Part shown: positions 48,333 through 55,927 of the stretch, piece by piece
How the letters are laid out: the number at the start of each line of letters is the position of its first letter
Position numbering within the stretch: position 1 is the stretch's first letter
Assembly: GCA_035538335.1 (NCBI GenBank)
Contig: DATLKN010000006.1
Location: 1 to 64,000 of the forward strand
Source: AP-15 sp035538335
Lineage (GTDB): Bacteria; Pseudomonadota; Alphaproteobacteria; ATCC43930; CGMCC-115725
Direction of reading: 5' to 3'
DNA: 64,000 bases
The notes under the pieces: generated by a model
What the model saw: only the letters and a program-made list of their open reading frames with translations
Databases searched by the model: none
Told to the model about the DNA's origin: nothing
Made by a program: the position numbers and the translations under genes

Positions 48333-50288
48333 TTGCCGGAGAATCGGAAGCTCGCTCTCTTCAAAGCGGCGCGCCAGGAACAGTTCCTCGACGTCATGGA
48401 GCGCGACGAGGCCGAGGCCCGGTTTCGCCGGCATCTGGATCTCGCCCCTCTCGGCGAGGAACGTGTGGCGCTCGGGGAGGCGCTCGGCCGGATGCTGGCC
48501 CGCGACGTCGTCGCCGAGATCGACGTGCCCGGCTTCGACCGATCGAGCGTCGACGGCTTCGCACTGATCGCCGCCGATACGGCGGGAGCGAGCGAAGAGG
48601 CGCCGCGCATCCTGTCGCTCAACGCGGAGATCCTGACGCCGGGCATCGAGCCGCGCATCGCGGTGCGGCCGGGCAGCGCCAGCGTCATCGCGACGGGCGG
48701 CATGCTGCCGCGCGGCGCCGACGCGGTTCTGATGGTCGAGCACAGCGATGTCGTCGAGCGCGAGGACGGCGTCGCCGTCGAGATCCGCCGCGCCGCCGCG
48801 CCGGGGCAATTCATCCAGCCGGCCGGCTTCGACATCGCGCGCGGCGAGACCGTGCTGCGCGAGGGGCAGATCCTCACCTCGCGGGAAATCGGCGCGCTCG
48901 CCGCGATCGGCCTTGCCGCGGTAGCGGTGTGGCGACGGCCGAAGGTCGCGGTCTTCTCGACCGGCGACGAGCTGGTCGCGCCGGGCGGCAGGATGCGGCC
49001 GGGCGGGGTCTACGATTCGAACCTTGCGATCCTCGCCGCCGCGATCGCCGAAGAGGGCGGAATCGCGGTGCCGCTCGGCATCGCGCGCGACGAGGAAGGC
49101 GCCATCGCCGCGCTCCTCGAAAAAGCGCTCGACTGCGATGTCGTGCTGCTTTCGGGCGGCACCTCGAAAGGCGCGGGCGACCTCGCCTACCGCGTCGTCG
49201 GCCGGCTCGAAGACCCGGGGATCGTCGTGCACGGCGCCGCGCTGAAGCCGGGAAAGCCTATCTGCCTCGCGGTTACGCGCGGCAAGCCCGTCGTCATCCT
49301 GCCCGGCTTTCCGACCTCCGCCATCTTCACCTTCCACGAATTCGTGGCGCCCGTCGTTCGCGCCTTTGCCGGCCGGCCGCCGGAGCGGCGCGCGACGGTC
49401 TCGGCGCGCCTGCCGATGCGGATCGGTTCCGAGCGCGGCCGCACCGAATATGTGCTGGTCTCGCTCGTCGAGGCCGGATCGGGCGGGCTCGCAGCCTATC
49501 CGACGGCGAAGGGCTCGGGTGCGGTGACCGCCTTCGGCGCCGCCGACGGGTTCTTCTCGGTGCCGCCGCAGACCGAGACGATCGCCGCCGACACGCCGGT
49601 CGCGGTGACGCTGATCGGCGCCGGCCACAAGCTCGCCGAACTCGTCGTCATCGGCAGCCATTGCGTCGGCCTCGACATGCTGGTCGGACTTCTCGTGCAC
49701 GAGGGGATCGCGGCGAAGACGCTGGCGGTCGGCAGCATGGGTGGGCTCGCCGCCGCCAGGCGCGGCGAGTGCGACATCGCGCCCATTCACCTGATGGACC
49801 CGCAGACGGGCGAATACAACCAGCCGTTTCTCGTCCCCGGCCTCGACCTCGTGCCCGGCTACGGGCGCCTGCAAGGCATCGTCTTTCGCGCCGGCGACGA
49901 ACGGTTTGCCGGCCGCAATGCCGAAGCCGCGGCGGCGGCGGCGCTCGCCGGCGAGGGGCTCCTGATGATCAACCGCAACCCCGGCAGCGGCACGCGCATC
50001 CTGATCGACCGGCTGCTCGCAGGCGCGCGGCCGGCCGGCTACGCGCATCAGGCGCGCTCGCACAACGCGGTCGCCGTCGCGGTCGCGCAGGGCCGCGCCG
50101 ATTGGGGCGTCGCGATCGAGACGGTGGCGCGGCAATACGGGCTCTGCTTCATTCCCTTGCAGCCCGAGCGCTATGATTTCGTCGTGCCGCGGGCGCGCCG
50201 CGAGCGCGCGCCGGTGCGCCGCTTCCTCGAGCTGCTCGCCGACGCCGCAGTGCGCCGCCGCCTCGCCGAGCTCGGCTTTACGCCATGA
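48333..50288 (+). CDS. moeA: MoeA molybdopterin molybdenumtransferase fused to PBP-like domain
   Basis: A 651-residue two-domain protein. Residues 1 to about 430 form a complete MoeA: FDRSSVDGFAL, FSTGDELVAPGG, LLSGGTSKGAGD and LPGFPTSAIFTF are all present. Residues about 440-651 form a periplasmic-binding-protein-like domain (LVVIGSHCVGLDMLVGLL, LINRNPGSGTRILIDRLL type) of the COG1910 kind, thought to sense molybdate or cofactor. The start is TTG at 48333 behind AAAGG, because similarity begins before the first ATG (48396). It overlaps the coiled-coil gene by 4 bases. Confidence 0.88.
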   Translation: MPENRKLALFKAARQEQFLDVMERDEAEARFRRHLDLAPLGEERVALGEALGRMLARDVVAEIDVPGFDRSSVDGFALIAADTAGASEEAPRILSLNAEILTPGIEPRIAVRPGSASVIATGGMLPRGADAVLMVEHSDVVEREDGVAVEIRRAAAPGQFIQPAGFDIARGETVLREGQILTSREIGALAAIGLAAVAVWRRPKVAVFSTGDELVAPGGRMRPGGVYDSNLAILAAAIAEEGGIAVPLGIARDEEGAIAALLEKALDCDVVLLSGGTSKGAGDLAYRVVGRLEDPGIVVHGAALKPGKPICLAVTRGKPVVILPGFPTSAIFTFHEFVAPVVRAFAGRPPERRATVSARLPMRIGSERGRTEYVLVSLVEAGSGGLAAYPTAKGSGAVTAFGAADGFFSVPPQTETIAADTPVAVTLIGAGHKLAELVVIGSHCVGLDMLVGLLVHEGIAAKTLAVGSMGGLAAARRGECDIAPIHLMDPQTGEYNQPFLVPGLDLVPGYGRLQGIVFRAGDERFAGRNAEAAAAAALAGEGLLMINRNPGSGTRILIDRLLAGARPAGYAHQARSHNAVAVAVAQGRADWGVAIETVARQYGLCFIPLQPERYDFVVPRARRERAPVRRFLELLADAAVRRRLAELGFTP

Positions 50289-50839
50289 GCGGCAAGAAGA
50301 AAGGCAAACCCGGCGGCAAGAAGGAACTGGCCGCGGCGAAGGCGCGCCTTGATGCCGAGCTGGCGAGGCTCGAGGAAGAGTTCGCGGCGGCGGCCCGCTC
50401 CTCGGTCGCGGCGCTCGCCCGTGCAGACGAATTGCGCCTGGAGAAGGAGAGCCTCGACGCGGCCCTTGCCGCGAGCGAGGCGGCGCATGCCGAGGCGGCG
50501 GCCGAGCGGGACCGGCTCGACAGCCATGTCGGGCAGCTGCGCGCGGCGCTCGACGACGGCCACCGCGAGACCGCGCAGTTGCGGGAACGGATCGAGGCGG
50601 CGATCGCAATCTGCGCGATCGCCGAATTGCGCGTCGAGGACGCGATCCGGGAGCGCGACGCGCTGGCGGCCGAGCACGCCAGCGAGCAGGCGCTGCGGCA
50701 GGTGGAGCGCGACCGCCTCGCCCGCGAGGTGGAGCAGCTCGAGCGCGAGCTGGCAGCGTGGAACGGCACGCTCTATGCACGGCTTCGGCGGATCCTGCGC
50801 GCCATCCTGCCCGGCGGCCTTGCGCCCCCGCAGAGATAA
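50285..50839 (+). CDS. Coiled-coil hypothetical protein
   Basis: A 184-residue, highly charged protein. A lysine/glycine-rich start (MSGKKKGKPGGKKE) is followed by heptad-rich helices (about residues 12-160) consistent with a long coiled coil, and a short arginine-rich C terminus. No catalytic motif is visible. It overlaps the MoeA-PBP fusion by 4 bases (ATGA), so it is translated with the molybdopterin cluster. Its role could be structural or adaptor-like; no family was recognised. Confidence 0.65.
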   Translation: MSGKKKGKPGGKKELAAAKARLDAELARLEEEFAAAARSSVAALARADELRLEKESLDAALAASEAAHAEAAAERDRLDSHVGQLRAALDDGHRETAQLRERIEAAIAICAIAELRVEDAIRERDALAAEHASEQALRQVERDRLAREVEQLERELAAWNGTLYARLRRILRAILPGGLAPPQR

Positions 50840-50883
50840 TGCCAAACCTGCCGTTTCATGGAACTGCAGCCGGATACCCGAGG

Positions 50884-52053
50884 ATGTCGATCCTTCCCGA
50901 ACTGAGCGACGACCAGGACGAGCTGACGGCGATCCGGCACGACATTCACGCCCACCCCGAGCTCGCCTTCAGCGAAGAGCGCACCGCCGACATCGTCGCG
51001 AAAAAGCTCGCCGAATACGGCTGCGAGGTGTACCGCGGCCTCGCCAAGACGGGGGTCGTCGGCACCCTGCGCCAAGGCAATGCAACGCGCGCCATCGGCT
51101 TGCGCGCCGATATGGACGCGCTGCCAATGCAGGAGCTGAACGAGTTCACGCACCGTTCGCAGAACGAGGGCAGGATGCACGCCTGCGGCCATGACGGGCA
51201 TACGACGATGCTGCTCGGCGCCGCGAAGCACCTCTCGCGCACGCGCAATTTCGAAGGCACCGTGCATTTCATCTTCCAGCCCGCCGAGGAGGGCCACGGC
51301 GGCGGCCGCAAAATGGTCGAGGAGGGGCTGTTCGAGAAATTCCCGTGCGATGCGGTTTTCGCGATGCACAACCGGCCGGGCCTGCCGGTCGGCACCATCG
51401 GCACCCGGCCGGGGCCGCTGCTCGCCGCCGCCGACCGCTTCGACATCCGCATCAAGGGGCGCGGCACACATGCCGCGCATCCGCATTCCGGGACCGACCC
51501 GTTCATTATCGGCGCCGAGATCGTGCTGGCCTTGCAGACGATCGCCAGCCGCAACGTCGATCCGCTCGAATCGGCGGTCGTCAGCGTCGGTTTCATGCGC
51601 GGCGGCACGGCCTACAACGTGATCCCGGACGAGGTGCATATCGGCGGCACGACGCGCAGCTTCCGGCCGGCCGTGCAGGACCTCGTCGAGCGGCGGCTCG
51701 GCGAGATCGCGCGCGGTGTCGCGACATTGCACGGCGCCGAGGCGGCGGTCGAATACCGCCGCGGCTACCCGCCGACGGTCAATCACGCGGCCGAAGCGAA
51801 ATTCGCCGCCGATGTCGCAGCCGAGATCTTCGGCGCCGAGCATGTCATCCCCGACATGGCGCCTTCGATGGGGGCCGAGGATTTCTCGTACATGCTGAAA
51901 GCTCGCCCCGGCGCCATGTTGTGGCTCGGCAACGGACCGGGCGAAGGGGGCTGCTTCCTGCACAATGCGCGCTACGATTTCAACGACGCCGCCATTCCCT
52001 ATGGCGTCGGGTTTTTCGTGCGCCTCGCCGAACGTTTCCTCGCCGAGGGGTAA
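50884..52053 (+). CDS. M20 family amidohydrolase
   Basis: A 389-residue peptidase M20D-type metal hydrolase. Zinc ligands are visible in HACGHDGHT (near residue 100), AEEGHGGG, AMHNRPG and a late HNARYDF; the active-site Asp is in LRADMDALP. Related enzymes cleave N-acyl amino acids (hippurate, acetyl-ornithine, indole-acetyl conjugates). The ATG at 50884 gives the usual length; a longer frame to 50758 lies in the coiled-coil gene. It stands alone between the molybdopterin cluster and an atypical, lower-GC segment. Confidence 0.9.
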   Translation: MSILPELSDDQDELTAIRHDIHAHPELAFSEERTADIVAKKLAEYGCEVYRGLAKTGVVGTLRQGNATRAIGLRADMDALPMQELNEFTHRSQNEGRMHACGHDGHTTMLLGAAKHLSRTRNFEGTVHFIFQPAEEGHGGGRKMVEEGLFEKFPCDAVFAMHNRPGLPVGTIGTRPGPLLAAADRFDIRIKGRGTHAAHPHSGTDPFIIGAEIVLALQTIASRNVDPLESAVVSVGFMRGGTAYNVIPDEVHIGGTTRSFRPAVQDLVERRLGEIARGVATLHGAEAAVEYRRGYPPTVNHAAEAKFAADVAAEIFGAEHVIPDMAPSMGAEDFSYMLKARPGAMLWLGNGPGEGGCFLHNARYDFNDAAIPYGVGFFVRLAERFLAEG

Positions 52054-52445
52054 GGGCCGATATCTGTCGGAGCCGGCCGCGGCGATCGCGCGCCGCCCCT
52101 GTTTTTCCTGTTTTTTGCAGGTCCGAATCAGGCATCGCCCCATCCTCCGCCCCGGCGCGCGTGGCTACTCGAATGGGCATATGATGCCATGCGATTATGG
52201 CAACTCTGCCGGCGCTGTTCGCGCCCTCGGATCGGGCGCTCTTGACTGTCCGCGTAAGGCGAAATGTCCGCCCGTCTCCTACCCAGTCGTCGCCTCGGTA
52301 ACTCTCATGCGGGCGCTCGGCTTCCGGCGAGCGATGGCCGGCGAGATTTATGCTGTCAGCGCTGGAACCATTCTCGCTCATTCAACGTTTGCGTTATCTA
52401 GTCGGAGATAGAGCTGCCCACCATTATCTCAACTTGGAGGAAATG
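52054..52445 (+). other. 392-bp intergenic region with EcfG promoter
   Basis: No convincing gene. The region has lower GC and mixed codon-like content compared with its surroundings. It contains the EcfG promoter at 52364-52389 and a GGAGG ribosome site at 52436 for the lipoprotein gene. Nothing else was recognised. Confidence 0.5.
52364..52389 (+). promoter_or_regulatory. EcfG-type general stress response promoter
   Basis: GGAAC (52364-52368), a 17-base spacer and CGTT (52386-52389, followed by T) exactly match the EcfG consensus. The start codon of the small lipoprotein is about 57 bases downstream. Confidence 0.8.
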
Positions 52446-52658
52446 ATGCCCGAACTAGCCGAAAAATTGGCCCGCGGGAGGCTGTTGCGTAATATGGCGC
52501 TGATTGCAGTCGTGGTTCCCGCGACGGTCTTCGCGGCCGGGTGTGCGGAGCAACAGCCCGCCCCGCCGCCGCAACCAGTCGCCGCTGAGGCCCCGCCGCC
52601 GCCCCCGCCCGCGCCTCCGGCACCGGCACCGGCACCGATGTACGGCCAACGGGGCTAG
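52446..52658 (+). CDS. Small proline-rich lipoprotein
   Basis: A 70-residue lipoprotein: a basic N region, hydrophobic core (MALIAVVVPATVFAAGC) and lipobox cysteine at about residue 33, followed by a tail of proline/alanine repeats (QQPAPPPQPVAAEAPPPPPP). The tail resembles the hinge of OmpA-family proteins but no peptidoglycan-binding domain follows. I chose ATG 52446 because GGAGG lies 5 bases upstream; the adjacent ATG at 52443 is too close. It is driven by an EcfG promoter and lies upstream of an L,D-transpeptidase, suggesting an envelope-stress role. Confidence 0.75.
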   Translation: MPELAEKLARGRLLRNMALIAVVVPATVFAAGCAEQQPAPPPQPVAAEAPPPPPPAPPAPAPAPMYGQRG

Positions 52659-52666
52659 TCAGGGCC

Positions 52667-52723
52667 CAGCCGAGAATGCCCGCGCTGCTCGGACCTGTGT
52701 GCCCCAGCAGCGCGTCTCGGCTG
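52667..52723. terminator. Large two-part RNA hairpin
   Basis: CAGCCGAGA (52667-52675) pairs with TCTCGGCTG (52715-52723), and CGCGCTGCT (52681-52689) pairs with AGCAGCGCG (52706-52714), giving an 18-bp stem with a 5-base bulge and a 16-base loop. It starts 8 bases after the lipoprotein stop. With no T-run it is either a stabilising 3' structure or a Rho-type end. Confidence 0.6.
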
Positions 52724-52964
52724 AGCCTCATCGCCTAAGTCGCTCATGTCTAGCGCGAGGTCCCGCGGCACCCGGTAAGGCGGTAGCGATTCCGGCCGGG
52801 CTCCAGTTTTGCTAGCATCGCTTTGATGGGGGGCGATCGAGGTGCTCAGGGATCTGTCGCTGTCGATTGCGCCTCGCAGGTCTTCGCGAGGGCGCGGGCA
52901 AAATCATGCGAAAGGGAAAGGTTCGTCCCCCGCCATGTAGAGACGGCCGGGAGAACCTTGCGTG
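52724..52964 (+). other. Intergenic region before the L,D-transpeptidase gene
   Basis: Together with the hairpin this forms a 306-bp gap. I see no gene; a frame at 52823-53083 overlaps the next gene and lacks support. A GCTAGCATCGC sequence near 52810 is a possible -10-like region, but no matching -35 was found. Confidence 0.35.
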
Positions 52965-54320
52965 ATGAACCGACTTGCGGTTGCCATGCTGCTGACCTTC
53001 TGGGGGCTCGCGGGCTGCACCCCGATGAGGCCGGTAACAATATCCGACCCACCCCCCGCCACGCAGCTGCATGCCGACACTGAAATCGGCAAGCTGATCG
53101 ACAGCACTTCGCTCGTCATCGCCGGTCAACGGTTGAACGTCGGGTTGCTACGACGCTTCTACGCGCGCCACGGCTTCGAGCCGGTATGGACGACTCGGCA
53201 GGCGCAGGCGAATGCACTGGTGAATGCCGTGTTGCGTGCTGGCCGTCAGGGTCTCTCCCCTGATCTGTTTCACGCGAACCAGTTGCGGCAGATAACGAGG
53301 TTGCCGCCGCTTGACCGCGAACTGTTGCTGTCGGATGCCTTCCTATCCTATGCCGACGCACTGGCCCGCGGCGCCGTGCCGGTTGAGCGCCGAAGCGATG
53401 ACGAAGCTTTGACGCCCGGGCCGATCGATGTCGCTGCCGCGCTCGACGCCGCCATGGCTAGCCCGGATCCGGCGGCAGCGATCGAGGCGCTGGCGCCGAC
53501 TACGCCGGCCTACCGGACGCTGCGTCAAGCTTTGCAAGGCTATCGCTTGGACGCCTCGGCTGGCGACAGGGCCACAACAAGCCGTTTGCGCGAGATCGAG
53601 GTAAACCTTGAACGTCAACGCTGGCTGCCGCGGCGGCTGCCGGCGGATCGCCTCTGGGTCAACGTTGCAGACGAACGGTTGGTGCTGTACCTCGCCGATC
53701 GGCCGGTTTTCACGACGCGGGTCGTTGTTGGCCAAGACGTCAAGCGCAATCAGAGCCCGGAGTTCCGCACCACAATCGATGGCATTTTGTACAACCCTCC
53801 ATGGGACATCCCGGAGGACATTGCCACTCGCGAAATCATGCCGAAGGTCCGCCGCGACCCCGATTATCTGGCACAGCATGACATGGTGATGCTGCCCGAT
53901 GGCCTGCTGCAGCAGTTGCCGGGACCCGACGCGGGGCTCGGACTGCTGATGTTTGAGATGGACAACCCGTACGGCGTTTACCTGCACGACACTTCGGAAA
54001 AATATTTGTTCACCCGCGCTGACCGCCGCGTCAGCCATGGCTGCATCCGGGTGCAGCATGTGCGCGAATTGGCCGCCCTGCTGATGCACCAACCGATCGA
54101 CAAGGTTGATCAAGCGATCGCGACGGGCAGCACCACCCGAGTCAATCTGCCGGTGCCCGTACCGGTGTTCGTAGTCTACCAAACCGCGTTTGTAGGTACC
54201 GGCGGCAAGTTGGAATTTCGGCCCGATGTATACAACCGCGACGCCGAGATCTGGCGGGATCTGTATCCGGTGCGGAAGCCGGCGGAGGAAGCGGAGCTGC
54301 CGGGGCAACCTCTCAGCTGA
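52965..54320 (+). CDS. YcbB-like L,D-transpeptidase lipoprotein
   Basis: A 451-residue lipoprotein. An N-terminal signal ends in the lipobox LAGC (Cys about residue 19). A scaffold region (residues 45-200) includes LRRFYARHGFEPVW, typical of LdtD/YcbB. The catalytic YkuD domain (about 220-390) carries YLHDTSEKYLF and SHGCIRV, with nucleophile Cys360. It would form 3-3 peptidoglycan cross-links or attach proteins to peptidoglycan. The ATG at 52965 is preferred to an adjacent GTG. Its composition is less GC-biased than neighbours, hinting at horizontal acquisition. Confidence 0.9.
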   Translation: MNRLAVAMLLTFWGLAGCTPMRPVTISDPPPATQLHADTEIGKLIDSTSLVIAGQRLNVGLLRRFYARHGFEPVWTTRQAQANALVNAVLRAGRQGLSPDLFHANQLRQITRLPPLDRELLLSDAFLSYADALARGAVPVERRSDDEALTPGPIDVAAALDAAMASPDPAAAIEALAPTTPAYRTLRQALQGYRLDASAGDRATTSRLREIEVNLERQRWLPRRLPADRLWVNVADERLVLYLADRPVFTTRVVVGQDVKRNQSPEFRTTIDGILYNPPWDIPEDIATREIMPKVRRDPDYLAQHDMVMLPDGLLQQLPGPDAGLGLLMFEMDNPYGVYLHDTSEKYLFTRADRRVSHGCIRVQHVRELAALLMHQPIDKVDQAIATGSTTRVNLPVPVPVFVVYQTAFVGTGGKLEFRPDVYNRDAEIWRDLYPVRKPAEEAELPGQPLS

Positions 54321-54494
54321 CAGCTGACCTTCAAAAGCATCGGCTGTGGGGCCCTCAAGCGCCCGAGTTCGCGCTGCTCAAACAACCCCTGGGGTCGATC
54401 TGCCCCACATATGAAGGTCCGGTGTGGGGCATGAAGAGCCGGAACCGGCGACAGATGCCGAGGGGCATGACCTAGCCATACCCCTGCCGGCGCC

Positions 54495-55349
54495 TCAACT
54501 CCCGCCCAATAACCGGCGGGCGAGCGCGAGGTGTGGCTTGTCGATCATGCGGCCGTCGAGCGCGACCGTGCCGGCGTCGGGGTTCTCGGCGAAGGCCGCA
54601 ATCACTTTGCGCGCCCATGAAAGCTCGTCCTCGCCCGGCGTGAAGGCGGCGTTGATGACCGGGATCTGCGCCGGGTGGATCGCCATCTTGGCCGCAAAGC
54701 CGGCATGCCGCGCGGCCCGCGCCTCCGCCTCGAGACCGGCCGCGTCTTTGAAATCGGTATAGATCGTGTCGATCGCCGCGACCCCGGCGGCGGCGGCGCC
54801 GATCAGGCACAGCGAGCGCGCGAGGCGATAGGCGTCCTCGTAGATCCCGTCGAAGCGGCGGTTGTTGCCGCCGAGCCCGGCCGCGAGGTCTTCGGCGCCC
54901 CAGGTGATGCCTTCGAGCCGCGCCGACACCCCGGCATAGCCGCCAAGACTGAACATCGCCGCCGGCGTTTCGGTCGCGATCGCGATGATGCGGATCTCGC
55001 CGCGCGGCACCGCGAAGACCGCCTCCAGCGCCGCCAGATGATGATCGAGCGCGAGAAGGTCTGCGGGCACGCATTTCGGCAGCAGGATGCCGTGCGGCCG
55101 CCCGGCGACGGTCGCCGCGAGATCATCGAGCGCATCCGTGCTCGACAGCGGATTGATCCGCACATAACGGCGGAACGGGGCCTCTCGGCTCTCGTCGAGA
55201 AAGACGCGCGCCAGCTTGCGCGCCGCCGGCCGGTTCGCCGGCACGACCGAATCCTCGAGGTCGAGGATCAGCGCGTCGGCACCCGATTGCGGCCCGCGCG
55301 CGAGCTTGCGCTCGCTGTCCGCCGGGACGAACAGAAAGGAGCGGATCAT
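54495..55349 (-). CDS. HpcH/HpaI aldolase/citrate lyase-type CoA-ester lyase
   Basis: A 284-residue CitE-like lyase of the malyl-CoA/citramalyl-CoA type. The start RSFLFVPADSERKLA, metal-site ATETPAAMF (Glu) and WGAEDLAAGLGG (Glu/Asp), plus KMAIHPAQIPVIN, are conserved. It would cleave 3-hydroxyacyl-CoA esters such as malyl-, citramalyl- or beta-methylmalyl-CoA to acetyl-CoA or propionyl-CoA plus a keto acid. It overlaps the MaoC gene by 4 bases and lies downstream of it, forming a hydratase-lyase pair. Confidence 0.87.
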   Translation of the reverse strand: MIRSFLFVPADSERKLARGPQSGADALILDLEDSVVPANRPAARKLARVFLDESREAPFRRYVRINPLSSTDALDDLAATVAGRPHGILLPKCVPADLLALDHHLAALEAVFAVPRGEIRIIAIATETPAAMFSLGGYAGVSARLEGITWGAEDLAAGLGGNNRRFDGIYEDAYRLARSLCLIGAAAAGVAAIDTIYTDFKDAAGLEAEARAARHAGFAAKMAIHPAQIPVINAAFTPGEDELSWARKVIAAFAENPDAGTVALDGRMIDKPHLALARRLLGGS

Positions 55350-55804
55350 GGCGCGGCCGGCCGGCAGCGCATCAGCGCGGCGCGGCGGCAAATCGCCACG
55401 ATCTCGCCGCGCTGGTTGATGCCCTGATGCTCGAACTCGACGATCCCGGCGTCGCTCCGGGAGCGGCTCTGGCGCTTTGTCGTGACGATCGTTTTCGCTT
55501 TCAGCGTGTCGCCGTGAAAGACCGGCTTCGGAAAGCGCACGTCGGTCATGCCGAGATTGGCAATGGTCGTGCCGAGCGTCGTCTCGCCGACGCTGATGCC
55601 GATGACAAGCCCCAACGTGAAGAGGCTGTTGACGAGCCGCTGGCCGAATTCGGTCGTCTTCGCGAATTCCGCGTCGAGGTGCAGCGGCTGCGGGTTCATC
55701 GTCAGCGCGCAGAAGAGGACATTGTCCATCTCGGTGACGGTGCGGGTCACCGCGTGGTCGAGGACCTGTCCCTCCACGAATTCCTCGAAATAGAGCCCTG
55801 CCAT
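55346..55804 (-). CDS. MaoC family dehydratase
   Basis: A 152-residue hot-dog fold hydratase. The usual active-site pattern TGDxNPxH reads TMNPQPLHLDAEFA here, so the catalytic Asp is replaced by Asn and the Asn by Gln relative to classical (R)-hydratases. This variant looks like that in a MaoC subgroup paired with CitE-like lyases, where it may hydrate mesaconyl- or enoyl-CoA. The ATG at 55804 is the first good start. It is coupled to the lyase by an ATGA overlap. Confidence 0.83.
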   Translation of the reverse strand: MAGLYFEEFVEGQVLDHAVTRTVTEMDNVLFCALTMNPQPLHLDAEFAKTTEFGQRLVNSLFTLGLVIGISVGETTLGTTIANLGMTDVRFPKPVFHGDTLKAKTIVTTKRQSRSRSDAGIVEFEHQGINQRGEIVAICRRAALMRCRPAAP

Positions 55805-55840
55805 CGCCCTTCCCGTCCGCCGCGCCGGAGTCGTTGCCCT

Positions 55841-55913
55841 GAGATTGCTTCGTCGCTGCGCTCCTCGCAATGACGGCGCCACACTGTCATTGCGAGCGCA
55901 GCGAAGCAATCTC
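55841..55913. repeat. Inverted pair of GCAATGACG-type repeats (family C)
   Basis: GAGATTGCTTCGTCGCTGCG (from 55841) and CGCAGCGAAGCAATCTC (ending 55913) are inverted copies of a repeat common in proteobacterial genomes (CATTGCGAGCGCAGCGAAGC). They form a long hairpin between the fumC stop (55928) and the MaoC start (55804), and could end fumC transcription or be a small non-autonomous element. Confidence 0.75.
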
Positions 55914-55927
55914 GACGGGAGCGTCCC

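Noticed and set aside
52823..53083. 86-codon frame before the L,D-transpeptidase
   Set aside because: Overlaps the true gene start and has no ribosome site or family resemblance.
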